Assembly (NCBI RefSeq): GCF_002104475.1
Contig: NZ_NBOF01000006.1
Coordinates: forward strand, 1-64,000
Direction of reading: 5' to 3'
DNA length: 64,000 nt
Source: Cognaticolwellia mytili
GTDB taxonomy: Bacteria; Pseudomonadota; Gammaproteobacteria; Enterobacterales; Alteromonadaceae
This document shows positions 29,101 to 37,645 of the stretch, in pieces. The translations under genes and the position numbers were made by a program. The notes below the pieces were generated by a model that made no database searches, was not told where the DNA came from, and saw nothing but the letters and a program-made list of their open reading frames with translations. Each line of letters starts with the position of its first letter. Position 1 is the stretch's first letter.

Positions 29101-30413
29101 TCGACGTTGTGCTTTCTGCAACCGGTTTATACCGCGACGCATTTCCTAATGTCATGCAAATGTTAGCAAAAGCGGTTAACCAAGTTGCCGCCTTAAAGGA
29201 AGACAACAATTCAGTTTGGCAAAACAGCCAAAAAGTAAAAGCCAATTTACTCGCCGAAGGTGTTGACGAAAAGGAAGCAGAATATTTGTCAACGATTCGC
29301 ATATTTTCAAATCAATCTGGTGACTATGGCACTGGCGTTGATGATGCCGCGTGGGCCAGCGATACGTGGGAAACTGACAAGAAAATATCTGATAACTACT
29401 TAGGTAAAATGGGCTACTTCTTCGGCGCCGACAATAGCCGTTGGGGTGAAAAAGGCGAAAATACTGAGGGTAAAGATATTCAGCTATATACCAAGCAATT
29501 ATCAGGCACTGACATTGCGATGTTTGCTCGCTCTTCAAACTTATTTGGCATGTTAAGCACAGATGATCCCTTTGAATACTTTGGCTCACTCAGCTTAGCG
29601 GTGAGAAATATCGACGGTAAAAGCCCTGACATGGTAGTGGCAAATTTGCGTGACGCTAAAAATGCTAAAGCAGAAGATGCCGGGCTATTTCTCGCTAAAG
29701 AACTACGTACTCGTATGTTCCATCCTCGTTGGATTAAAGAACTGCAAAAAGAAGGTTATTCAGGCGCGGTTTCTTTAGCATCGAAAATGGACAATTTCTT
29801 TGGCTGGCAAGTGGTTGACCCTAACTTAATTCGCAACGACCAATGGGATGAATATTTAGATATTTACGTTAATGATAAATTAAACCTAGCACTTGATGAA
29901 TGGTTTAAAGATATCAACCCAGCAGCGTTTGCTCGTATGATGGAGCGAATGTTAGAAGCTGAGCGTAAAGACTATTGGCAAGCTGACCCTGAACGTTTAA
30001 AACAATTGGTTGAGCAGTATATTGACGTCGTTAATAACAACGACTTAGTTATTTTAAATGACGCCGTAAAAGCTCATGTTAATGAACTTGCCGAAGGTTA
30101 TGGTTTAGCGCCACTAGTAACCAAAACAATGGAAGCAATGGCAGCAAGTGCTGACGCTCAAAAAGCCATGAACAATCAACAATTGGCTGAGCAGAAATCA
30201 GAAAATGCAGAGCAACAAATTGAAGGACAAAAACTGGAAAAACAAGTGCAACAAACAATGAAGCCTAACGACTTTATTTACTATAGCTTGTTCGGTATTT
30301 TATTCTTAATAGCCTGCGGCGCAGTTTGGCAAACTCGTGCAGCTAAAACAAAGCATCAAGAAATATATTTAATCGCACCAAAAAATCAGGTCATAACAAA
30401 TAAGGCTGCCTAG
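26109..30413 (+). CDS. CobN-like chelatase, exported and membrane-anchored (HmuS-like)
   Basis: The 1434-residue protein belongs to the CobN/BchH large-subunit family. In Bacteroidetes its relative HmuS removes iron from heme. Motifs are clear: HLGTHGSQEYLGGKERGLS, YPFIVDDVGEAMQTKRRGRA and SHMTPP (about 580-640), and SVMRxP-like FNPSRVPT. Unlike cytosolic CobN it has a signal peptide (1-24) and a C-terminal membrane segment (about 1395-1413), so the bulk lies in the periplasm. A charged His/Asp/Glu-rich insert (about 768-820) interrupts the family pattern. No cobS or cobT is nearby. A cobalamin-type role is less likely because of the HmuY-like gene. Confidence 0.86.
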   Translation: MKNSLMKISILLFSIFTLMGNVFAETISTSKKQMVSANNHNVLFISTAHTNTAKITLLKKVADERSNQTWNISQKSAKSLLKTANKVGDLTALFNQYDLVILDAVSVREASAAFDSYASEIAKAKTAVVAFSYLKNQALNKGLTGKDTSTLQDYWMNAGRRNLDNMLSFIAATVISKNDNSATIANVPAPIIFPQQGIYHPTLPNLIIDDLVAYKKLRPVKPQQAKIAVLLQRALIESEQTQLIDATIKQLEAKGAYVVPFFFELSPISGDYTQLLQIPSTEQATDSQAINAQDLAMKTDVDLIISFRNIHWANKRKVEFEKFGVPVMHAMTYYSGDKATWEKDMQGVSANMMSFTLVLPENAGVVDPMIVAAMNMTDQNVEIIDYQLEHLVNKAINVVNLKYKANQDKKLTMFVWGDKDVGASFMNIPESIEAISQRLANEGYQTAERDAEYFVENAKKILDPFYRDYQLTELLDNDLAELMPINKYLAWFNALPTELTQKINDHWGQPQDNFMAVEKDGEHYFILPRIRNGNMLVMRQPPRSDSKNDENMIYHQGLVPINHFYLAAYFYAREYWQSDAIVHLGTHGSQEYLGGKERGLSIYDQGNLAVWDTPVVYPFIVDDVGEAMQTKRRGRATVISHMTPPFAAAGLEGEIRNLHELMHQYKQLDQGGVKQKTASQLTKLCFDTNICKDLGWEQAQITTAFDEFIDALHIHLEDLATANQPLGLHTYGYIPEQPLTISTLVQMLGNDFTQRASEFEHENYADSLVGEHHDDDEDQGVSHSHTYHSEDPASRDKNSTDKKSEQALSPVNEDQNENDITRLSGYLTVKNYIIATDEPSTQQPVPLTELSEPLQADIERGKKLYQSMASIHELDAMVDFLNAKYIPVKSGGDPIRHPESLATGYNLFGFNPSRVPTQAAFEQGKELVEQMIANYYEKHQAYPDKMAFSLWSIETMRHYGVLESQVLYAMGVKPKWSKSGRVIGTEVIPYSELKRPRIDVVLSATGLYRDAFPNVMQMLAKAVNQVAALKEDNNSVWQNSQKVKANLLAEGVDEKEAEYLSTIRIFSNQSGDYGTGVDDAAWASDTWETDKKISDNYLGKMGYFFGADNSRWGEKGENTEGKDIQLYTKQLSGTDIAMFARSSNLFGMLSTDDPFEYFGSLSLAVRNIDGKSPDMVVANLRDAKNAKAEDAGLFLAKELRTRMFHPRWIKELQKEGYSGAVSLASKMDNFFGWQVVDPNLIRNDQWDEYLDIYVNDKLNLALDEWFKDINPAAFARMMERMLEAERKDYWQADPERLKQLVEQYIDVVNNNDLVILNDAVKAHVNELAEGYGLAPLVTKTMEAMAASADAQKAMNNQQLAEQKSENAEQQIEGQKLEKQVQQTMKPNDFIYYSLFGILFLIACGAVWQTRAAKTKHQEIYLIAPKNQVITNKAA

Positions 30414-30464
30414 TCGATATGATTTATACTTGTGATAGCGCTTAAATAGCTTGGGCATATATGA

Positions 30465-30495
30465 GCACCATCATTTCAATCGATGGTGCCTTTTT
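30465..30495 (+). terminator. Terminator of the heme locus
   Basis: An 8-base stem GCACCATC/GATGGTGC (30465-30472 with 30482-30489), a 9-base loop and a run of five T after one C. It lies 50 bases behind the chelatase stop. Confidence 0.85.
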
Positions 30496-30638
30496 ATAAG
30501 TATAGTTTCAATTTCTGAATATCAAGCATTACCTTTCGTGTTCTCTGAATATGAATACTTTCTTAATCATAAACGATGTCTTGCAGTCTGGTCTGACCAT
30601 GGTTATGCTAAATAAAATTTACTACTAGATTACTGCTA

Positions 30639-31505
30639 ATGCAAAACTATAATTTCCATAATGATCAAATACATTGCGTTGACGGTAAAACGATTACAGC
30701 TACAGTATTTAAGCCTAAAGGTCAGGTAAAAGGCGCTATTTTACTCGGCCCTGCAACAGGTATTAAAAGGCAATTTTATGCAAATTTTGCCAGTTACCTT
30801 GCTGAAGCCGGTTATGGTGTTGTTACCTTTGATAATCGTGGTATAGGGGAATCATTAAACGGTAAGGTTAGTGACAGTGAGGCATCACTACAATGCTGGG
30901 GGGAAAAAGACATGCCTGCGGCTTTTGAACACCTAAAGGCAGTATTTCCAAAGACACAATACCACTTAATTGGCCATAGTGCTGGTGGGCAACTCATTGG
31001 TTTAATGCATAATGCTATGGACTTCAGCTCAATTTTTAATGTTGCTTGTTCTTCTGGACAACTGAGCAACATGAAATCTATGCATAAACTTAAAGCACAC
31101 TTTTTTATGAACGCTTTTATCCCATTGAGTAATGCCTTATTTGGTCATACAAAGTCTCAATGGTTTGGTATGGGCGAACCTCTCCCTAAAAAAGTTGCCA
31201 AAGAATGGCAAACTTGGTGTAACGGACAAGGTTATGTCAAAACGGCTTTTGGTAAAACCATACACAATCACTTATATGATGATATCACTGCTCCCTCTCT
31301 ATGGGTCAATGCTCCTGATGATGATATTGCCAATAATGAAAACGTCAGCGATATGCTGTCAGTATTTACTAAACTTGATGCAAAAATATTGACATTATCA
31401 GCTCAAGAATACGACTTAACTGAGATTGGTCATATGAAGTTCTTTAGTCGAAAATCAAAAGTACTATGGCAACACGCTATTGATTGGTTAAACATCCACC
31501 AGTAG
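30639..31505 (+). CDS. Alpha/beta hydrolase
   Basis: The 288-residue cytosolic protein shows the alpha/beta hydrolase fold: GVVTFDNRGIGES strand, nucleophile elbow GHSAGGQ near residue 112, an aspartate in the WVNAPDDD turn and a late histidine (EIGHMKFF). This is the COG4757 type. Substrate is unknown and no partner is nearby. It has its own promoter region and is convergent with the photolyase gene. Confidence 0.88.
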   Translation: MQNYNFHNDQIHCVDGKTITATVFKPKGQVKGAILLGPATGIKRQFYANFASYLAEAGYGVVTFDNRGIGESLNGKVSDSEASLQCWGEKDMPAAFEHLKAVFPKTQYHLIGHSAGGQLIGLMHNAMDFSSIFNVACSSGQLSNMKSMHKLKAHFFMNAFIPLSNALFGHTKSQWFGMGEPLPKKVAKEWQTWCNGQGYVKTAFGKTIHNHLYDDITAPSLWVNAPDDDIANNENVSDMLSVFTKLDAKILTLSAQEYDLTEIGHMKFFSRKSKVLWQHAIDWLNIHQ

Positions 31506-31581
31506 ACCATCGATTAAGGTTATGTTCGGTAAATATTCATTATTTATTTTCCGCATTAATCTGTTATCAAACTAGCAGTAG

Positions 31582-32973
31582 TTATCGATAAAACTCAATG
31601 GCGGCTATTCGAGCAGATTTATGTTCGACTATTGCCGGCCAATAAATGGCTAAATTTTCTTTTGCAAGGTAAGCATGTGGAAAATGGATGTGTTTACTTG
31701 GTACATCCGCCAACTCGGGTAAATACTTTCGAATAAATTCACCATCAGAATCAAACCTTTCACTTTGTCTAATAGGATTAAAAACGCGAAAGTAAGGTTG
31801 AGCATCACAGCCAGTACTCGCCGCCCATTGCCACCCTCCGTTATTAGCTGCTAAATCGCCATCAATAAGCTGTTGCATAAAATATTTTTCCCCCAAACGC
31901 CAATCAATTAATAAGTGCTTGGTTAAGAAACTTGCGGCGACCATACGCAGTCGATTGTGCATCCAACCCGTTTGGTTTAATTGTGCCATTGCAGCATCGA
32001 CTAACGGATAACCAGTTCGGCCTTCGCACCAGGCTCGGAAGTGCTCGGAGTTATTGGGCCACACGGTAGCACTGTATTTCTCATTAAAAGATTGATGTTT
32101 TGATAATTTTTCTTGATGAAACACCAAATGACGATAAAACTCACGCCAAATTATTTCATTTACCCAGACAAATTCTTCACTGTCAGCGGCAAGTAAAATA
32201 TCGGGGAAACGCTGTATCATCAAGGTTAAAAGATACCGTGGGCTAATGGTGCCAATAGCTAAATATGGCGAGAGACCCGACGTTGCTTTAATGGCAGGAA
32301 AATCACGTTCTTGTCCATAATACTGCACTTTATCTTGAAAGAACGTTGGAATGACTTGCTGCTCTACTTTGTCAGCTAGTGGCCAAGCATTCGATTCACC
32401 AGAACAAATAATAGGTTTTATAAGTTCACTTGATACTTGGCTTGATTTTGATTTTGATATTACCGGTTTACCTAAATAGCTAAAACCAACTTGTTTTACA
32501 TAAGAAAGCCAGGCACGTTTAAATGGCGTAAATACTTTATACATCTCACCGTTTTTGTTCAGCACCTTACCTTTTTCAGCAATAACATCACTTTCAAATA
32601 AGCGCAGAGCAATGCCATGTTCCACGCAAGCTTTGTCGCGCAAGTTCTCATTTACTTCTAGTTCCTTATTAGCAACTATTTCACTAATATTATGCTGGTG
32701 ACAGTAATGCTTTAAAAATTCAATTTGCTTTGAAAAGTCATCACAATATTCTACTTGTAAAACAATATTTAACGACAATAATTGCTGTGCTAGTGTATTA
32801 ACATGACGTTTAATTAAATCAATTTTTATCGATGACCAATCATGACTTTGCCATTGTTTTTCACTGACAAAAAAAATGGCCTTACCAAACTCTGAGCTAC
32901 TATGTTGCTCAAGAAAGTAATGTAAGGCGGGATTGTCGTTTATTCTAATATCGTTGCGAAACCAAAGTAACAA
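31582..32973 (-). CDS. phrB: Deoxyribodipyrimidine photolyase
   Basis: The 463-residue enzyme repairs cyclobutane pyrimidine dimers with light, using FAD. The N-terminal photolyase domain starts LLWFRNDIRINDNPAL. The FAD domain shows NEIIWREFYRH, GRTGYPLVDAAMAQL, MHNRLRMVAASFL and GDLAANNGGWQWAASTGCDAQPYFRVFNP, all typical of class I CPD photolyases. The start codon is TTG with AAGGA 9 bases upstream. An ATG start is not available nearby. Confidence 0.95.
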   Translation of the reverse strand: MLLWFRNDIRINDNPALHYFLEQHSSSEFGKAIFFVSEKQWQSHDWSSIKIDLIKRHVNTLAQQLLSLNIVLQVEYCDDFSKQIEFLKHYCHQHNISEIVANKELEVNENLRDKACVEHGIALRLFESDVIAEKGKVLNKNGEMYKVFTPFKRAWLSYVKQVGFSYLGKPVISKSKSSQVSSELIKPIICSGESNAWPLADKVEQQVIPTFFQDKVQYYGQERDFPAIKATSGLSPYLAIGTISPRYLLTLMIQRFPDILLAADSEEFVWVNEIIWREFYRHLVFHQEKLSKHQSFNEKYSATVWPNNSEHFRAWCEGRTGYPLVDAAMAQLNQTGWMHNRLRMVAASFLTKHLLIDWRLGEKYFMQQLIDGDLAANNGGWQWAASTGCDAQPYFRVFNPIRQSERFDSDGEFIRKYLPELADVPSKHIHFPHAYLAKENLAIYWPAIVEHKSARIAAIEFYR

Positions 32974-33180
32974 TGACTTTCCTTAGTATTTAATAAAGAG
33001 GCTAACATAAAGTTAAAACTACTTAGAACCAGTAAGTAGTACTGCCATTGAAAAGCAAAAACCACATGTTGTCCATAAGCTTGTCCAATAACATCTTCGG
33101 CACTACCCCGATATTCTTAGTAATAGTGATATCAAATACCTCCAGTTAATCATTCGAAGCAATTCTATTGTTTTATGGCA

Positions 33181-33450
33181 TTAAAAAGAGGCAAATTCGC
33201 GATAACAATCACTAGTAGACTGACCACACATTTCATCATAAGCACTTTGAAACTCAAGTAATGCTGAAAAAATATTATGTCGGCGTAAATAGGCTTTAGC
33301 ATCGACTAGCGATTTAAACATTGCTGCCTTTGTATTTTGATCTAAGCCGCCAAGGTTATCTCTCGAGTCGATCATTCCAACTAAATAGTGACTTGAATCT
33401 GAAACACCAATGATCACAGGCAGTAAACAAGATGTTGAATTTGAATGCAT
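33181..33450 (-). CDS. Small conserved-looking protein, function unknown
   Basis: I place the start at 33450 (MHSNSTS) because GGAG lies 9 bases before it. The 89-residue protein has a sheet-like front half (CLLPVIIGVSDSSHYLVGMID) and a helical back half with KSLVDAKAYLRRHNIFSALLEFQSAYDEMCG. It is probably a small cytosolic protein. I recognise no family with confidence. It is on the same strand as the photolyase, 207 bases upstream of it. Confidence 0.65.
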   Translation of the reverse strand: MHSNSTSCLLPVIIGVSDSSHYLVGMIDSRDNLGGLDQNTKAAMFKSLVDAKAYLRRHNIFSALLEFQSAYDEMCGQSTSDCYREFASF

Positions 33451-33550
33451 AACAATTCTCCGATATTGATTTCCAATAAATACGAGATAGCTAACAATAA
33501 AGTTCAATGTGATTATTTATTTCAATGCTAAATCACTAACACTTACTTAT

Positions 33551-34051
33551 TTAGTATGCCCCTGCCGCATAAGTTAATTCATAACTATGACTATAGATTT
33601 CTAAAATATTACCAAACGGATCTTCCATATAAATCATACGAAATGGTTTTTCTCCAGGGTAGTAATAGCGTGGTTCGACCATACGTTTTTTACCGCCAGC
33701 CGCAACAATTTTTTCTACTAACTCTTCTAAGTTTGGATCTTGTACGCAGAAGTGAAAAACACCGGTCTTCCAATACTCAAAGTTATTTTCTGGGTTTTGT
33801 TGATTTTTAAATTCGAATAATTCGACACCAATACGGTCACCTGTCGACATATGGGCAATCTTGAATTTTTCCCAATTTGCACCAAATACATCAGTGCACA
33901 TTGCACCGATAGCACTATCGTCTTCGATGATCTCAGTCGGATCCATAATCAAGTACCAGCCCAATACTTCTGTATAAAATTTAACGGCTGCTTCTACATT
34001 CGGCACTGAAATACCAATATGTGAGAAAGTTCTCGGATATGCTTTGCTCAT
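33551..34051 (-). CDS. VOC-family protein (glyoxalase/bleomycin resistance type)
   Basis: The 166-residue protein has the paired beta-alpha-beta units of the vicinal oxygen chelate superfamily. HIGISVPNVEAAVKFYTEVLGW opens the first, VFHFCVQDPNLEELVEKI opens the second, and a late FGNILEIYSHS supplies the usual glutamate. The two histidines and the glutamate fit a metal site. It is divergent from a LysR regulator, 93 bases apart, which probably controls it. The substrate is not evident. Confidence 0.88.
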   Translation of the reverse strand: MSKAYPRTFSHIGISVPNVEAAVKFYTEVLGWYLIMDPTEIIEDDSAIGAMCTDVFGANWEKFKIAHMSTGDRIGVELFEFKNQQNPENNFEYWKTGVFHFCVQDPNLEELVEKIVAAGGKKRMVEPRYYYPGEKPFRMIYMEDPFGNILEIYSHSYELTYAAGAY

Positions 34052-34100
34052 GCTCTTACCTCCTTAAAGTTTATGGGAAAAGTATAGAGCAGATGTTAAA

Positions 34101-34135
34101 GTATAAAAAATTATCATTAATTATACTTATAAGTA
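34101..34135. promoter_or_regulatory. Candidate LysR operator
   Basis: The 93-base gap between the divergent VOC and LysR genes contains a perfect 12-base palindrome, TACTTATAAGTA (34124-34135), and a wider pair GTATAA (34101-34106) / TTATAC (34121-34126). LysR regulators often bind such sites ahead of a divergent target. The palindrome is AT-rich, so chance is possible. Confidence 0.4.
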
Positions 34136-34144
34136 CATTTTATT

Positions 34145-35023
34145 ATGATAAATCTACTTTGGTTAAAAACCTACTGTACCTTGGCTGAGCTAGGCCATTT
34201 TACTAAAACTGCAAATGTCTTATATATGACCCAGTCTGGCGTTAGCCAGCATATAAAGAAACTCGAACAGCAGTTAGACATTGCACTTTTGCTTAGAGAG
34301 GGAAAGTCATTTACTTTAACAGACGCTGGTTTGCACTTGTATCAAAGCGGTAAACAGCTTTTACAAGCTAGCGATGACCTTGCCATTTCGATAAAACAAG
34401 ATGAAGCCTATGTTGGTAATATCCGAATTTCATCTCCAGGCAGTGTCGGCTTAAAGCTCTACCCACACCTGTTAGGTATTCAACAAAAGCATCCAGAATT
34501 ATCACTAGACTACACCTTTGCGCCGAATAGCAGCATTAAAACGGCTTTAATTGATCGTAAAATCGATATTGGCCTAATGACGGAAACTTCAAAAACAAAC
34601 AAATTAACCAGTCAATGTATTGCTTTAGAGCCCTTGGTGTTAGTGACTAGCAACAAAGTTACAAAAATAAATTGGCAAGTATTAACAAAATTAGGTTTTA
34701 TCCTGCACCCCGATGTTGAGCATCATGCAAACTTATTACTGAGTGAGAACTTCAAAGAATTTGAACATATAGACCAATTTACGCATAAAGGTTTTTCTAA
34801 TCAAATCAGCCTAATTCTTGAGCCGGTTAGCCGAAATATTGGTTTTACTGTCTTGCCCTTACATGCAGCCAATGCTTTTCATCAACAAAAATTAATTCGT
34901 ATTCAACCATTGGCAAACCCCGTCAGTGAAGGCATATATCTTTGTCAGAATAAAAATGCCTTTGAAAGTACTAGGAATAAGCAGCTTAAGAGCATAATCA
35001 TCGATTTTTTAGGTGCTAGTTGA
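34145..35023 (+). CDS. LysR-family transcription regulator
   Basis: The 292-residue protein starts with a winged helix: LKTYCTLAELGHFTKTANVLYMTQSGVSQHIKKLEQQL, the typical LysR helix-turn-helix (about 6-45). The C-terminal part is the periplasmic-binding-like effector domain (about 90-290). Its target is probably the divergent VOC gene. Effector unknown. Confidence 0.92.
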   Translation: MINLLWLKTYCTLAELGHFTKTANVLYMTQSGVSQHIKKLEQQLDIALLLREGKSFTLTDAGLHLYQSGKQLLQASDDLAISIKQDEAYVGNIRISSPGSVGLKLYPHLLGIQQKHPELSLDYTFAPNSSIKTALIDRKIDIGLMTETSKTNKLTSQCIALEPLVLVTSNKVTKINWQVLTKLGFILHPDVEHHANLLLSENFKEFEHIDQFTHKGFSNQISLILEPVSRNIGFTVLPLHAANAFHQQKLIRIQPLANPVSEGIYLCQNKNAFESTRNKQLKSIIIDFLGAS

Positions 35024-35253
35024 ATATTAGCTTTAGTGGCAAGCACGATATACTCGCTGCACGATTTAACAAGTGTACTATAAAAATAGGGGTTATCAGT
35101 CTAAAAATTGGCTTAAAACAAATCAAACCATCACAAAGCTGTATTAACAATATATTGATATATAACAATTAAACGCACATAAAACAGGCAATATCTATAT
35201 TCCTCGTTATACTGAAATTAAAAGAAAAATCGACTCATAGTGGAATGTAAGTA

Positions 35254-35787
35254 ATGCCAAATAATAATGTAAGAAAGGACGAATCGAAAGCCTCTCCTCC
35301 GATAGATGAATTGCAGCAGCTTAGAAAAATTGTTTTTGGCAATGCTGAGCAACAGTTGAAAGAAAAAATATCATCAACACATGCTGAAATGCAAAAAGCA
35401 CTCAATACTCAAAAAGAGAGTTTTAACGCAAATTTAGCTAGTTTTCAGCAAGTGACTGAACAGCGCTTCACTGAACTTGAGCAGCGCCTCAGCCTATCAG
35501 ATAAAACTCATGAAGATAACGAATCTGTTATTCAGAAAGATTTAGCAAGTTTAGCTTCCGAGCATGAAATGTTTGCAGCATCTACACAGCAAGACTTCAA
35601 AAGTATTGAACAGTCTCTTAATAATGAGAGCGATGGCCTTAGTAAAAGTTTTAATGAACAAATAGAGCAATTAAAGTCACATCTTGAAGGTGTATCGAAA
35701 GAACTTAGTTCTTCTAAAACAGATAGAAAAACACTGGCTAAATTACTATCTACCATGGCAACTAATTTAGAAGATGACCAGCTATAA
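35254..35787 (+). CDS. Coiled-coil protein, first gene of the GTPase module
   Basis: The 177-residue product is cytosolic with no leader. From about residue 15 to the end it has long heptad runs typical of a coiled coil, rich in E, Q, K, S and L. Its start, LQQLRKIVFGNAEQQLKEK, shares the pattern LRxxxxG with the next protein (IEQIRTLILGKNN). That suggests a common docking motif. It overlaps the next gene by one base (TAATG), so the two are translated together. No family name is known to me. Confidence 0.75.
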   Translation: MPNNNVRKDESKASPPIDELQQLRKIVFGNAEQQLKEKISSTHAEMQKALNTQKESFNANLASFQQVTEQRFTELEQRLSLSDKTHEDNESVIQKDLASLASEHEMFAASTQQDFKSIEQSLNNESDGLSKSFNEQIEQLKSHLEGVSKELSSSKTDRKTLAKLLSTMATNLEDDQL

Positions 35788-37571
35788 TGCTCGAAGACAA
35801 TACAGAAGAACAAGTTGAGTCTGAACAGCATATAGAACAAATTAGAACACTAATACTCGGTAAAAATAACGCTTTAGTTACTGAGAGTGTTAAAAAAGAA
35901 GCTCGTACGCTAGTAACTGATGTTGTCACCGAAGCACTACATGACAGACAAAAACAAGACAGTTCCGTTAATAAAGTGTTACAGCCGCTTATAGAAGATT
36001 CGGTTAAACATTCAGTTGCACACAATAGTGAGCGGCTAGTAAGTTCATTGTACCCGCTTGTTGGTAGTTTAGTGCGAAAGTCAGTGGCCGCATTTCTCAG
36101 TGACTTCATGGAAAAAACTAATCAATTATTAGAAAATAGCCTGACATTAAAAGGCTTAAAGTGGCGATTAAGAGCTTGGCAAACTGGTGTTAGCTTCGCT
36201 CAATATGCCGCATCACAAACTTTTGCTTATCGCGTTGAACATGTTTTTCTTATTCATCGAGAAACAGGCTTACTCTTAAATGCGGTAGACATAGGTAATG
36301 AAGAAAAAAGTGACGCAGATATGGTCTCTTCGATGCTTTCAGCAATTAATAGCTTCGTTGGTGACTCTTTTTTAACTGGTGAAGAAGGTCAAAAAGAGCA
36401 ATTACAGACCGTTAGTACTGACAGTTTCAACTTACTGATAAAGCCGGGTCCTAGTGCTTTAGTCGTTGCTGCTGTGATAGGAAATCCACCACAAAAAATT
36501 AGTAACCAACTGCAGCTTACTTTAGAAAACATTCATCAACTCTATTTTAATGAACTCAATCAGTTCGATGGTGACAACCTCCCCTTTGCCGATGCAGAAA
36601 ACTTACTGCGAGACTGTTTACTGTCTGAGCAAAAAACTGAAGAAAAGAAAAAGAAAAAACCTTGGCTGGCCCTCACACTACTATTCATAATAGCTACCAG
36701 CTTAGGCTACCAAGTAGTCTCTTGGGTAAAAAATCAGCAGCTACATAAAAAAATTATGCAATTGGACCACGAGCCCGGCGTTGTTATCCGGCAGCTAACC
36801 ATCAATAATCTTGACGATATTTACCTTGATATTTTACGAGATCCTAATGCAGTAATACTTACACAATGGCTAAAAGATAATAACTTAGCCGTTGAAAAGT
36901 TCACGATTGTAGAGCAAAACTACCACTCTCTTGATTCAAAAATACTGTTTTACCGCGCCGAGAAAATTGTAAATAAATTTCCACAACTCAGTTTAAGTTG
37001 GAAAAACAGCTCCTTATCCCTATCGGGAAAATTAGATTTTAGTGATTATCAGCAACTTTTGAGCGCTTTAGCTATTGCTGGTTTTACCAAAGAGCGCAAC
37101 TTAAACATTGAACAATTACAACTAGCCTCAACCCATAAAATAGTGTCAAGCAGGCAAGTAAAGCAGCAAATTTTTGATGACTTAGTTGGTAGAATTTCCT
37201 CTACTCAACTCGACTTTGCGGTAGAAAGTGAAGAAATAACAGCAAAAATGCAAATTTCATTAGATCAAATTGAGCAGTATATGGCTCAATTGAGCGTATT
37301 GGCAAAAGAGCTTAGTATCAATATTGGTCTATTAATTATTGGCTGCAGCGACAATACCGGTAATATTGCCACCAATAAGGCTTTAAGCCTAAACAGAGCA
37401 AAAAACACAGAGAAAGAGTTAATAAAAAAAGGCCTAGATGCAGAACAAGTACATGTTATTGGGCTTGGTCAAATTGATATCAATGCGGTCAAAAATACCG
37501 CAAGAAAAGTGATATTTAATGTGGTATATATAAATGAAGCACACATTAAAGATAGTCAGTTAATTCCCTAA
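35787..37571 (+). CDS. Membrane protein with roadblock-like and OmpA-like domains
   Basis: The 594-residue protein links cytoplasm to cell wall. Residues 1-130 are helical. Residues about 145-270 run RVEHVFLIHRETGLLLNAV, MVSSMLSAINSFVGDSF, ALVVAAVIGNPP, a pattern like roadblock/longin domains that bind small GTPases (inference). A basic stretch and one membrane segment follow (about 285-310). The C-terminus (about 470-590) is OmpA-like: IIGCSDNTGNIATNKALSLNRAKNTEKELIKKGL and GLGQID, the peptidoglycan-binding fold. A Ras-like GTPase follows after 74 bases. Orientation should be N-terminus in the cytoplasm. Confidence 0.8.
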   Translation: MLEDNTEEQVESEQHIEQIRTLILGKNNALVTESVKKEARTLVTDVVTEALHDRQKQDSSVNKVLQPLIEDSVKHSVAHNSERLVSSLYPLVGSLVRKSVAAFLSDFMEKTNQLLENSLTLKGLKWRLRAWQTGVSFAQYAASQTFAYRVEHVFLIHRETGLLLNAVDIGNEEKSDADMVSSMLSAINSFVGDSFLTGEEGQKEQLQTVSTDSFNLLIKPGPSALVVAAVIGNPPQKISNQLQLTLENIHQLYFNELNQFDGDNLPFADAENLLRDCLLSEQKTEEKKKKKPWLALTLLFIIATSLGYQVVSWVKNQQLHKKIMQLDHEPGVVIRQLTINNLDDIYLDILRDPNAVILTQWLKDNNLAVEKFTIVEQNYHSLDSKILFYRAEKIVNKFPQLSLSWKNSSLSLSGKLDFSDYQQLLSALAIAGFTKERNLNIEQLQLASTHKIVSSRQVKQQIFDDLVGRISSTQLDFAVESEEITAKMQISLDQIEQYMAQLSVLAKELSINIGLLIIGCSDNTGNIATNKALSLNRAKNTEKELIKKGLDAEQVHVIGLGQIDINAVKNTARKVIFNVVYINEAHIKDSQLIP

Positions 37572-37645
37572 ATATACTGGCAAGTTAGCAACGTAAATAG
37601 TGCTTTGTTCAGAAAAGGTAACTTAGCCAAAATGGAGGTGGCGCT

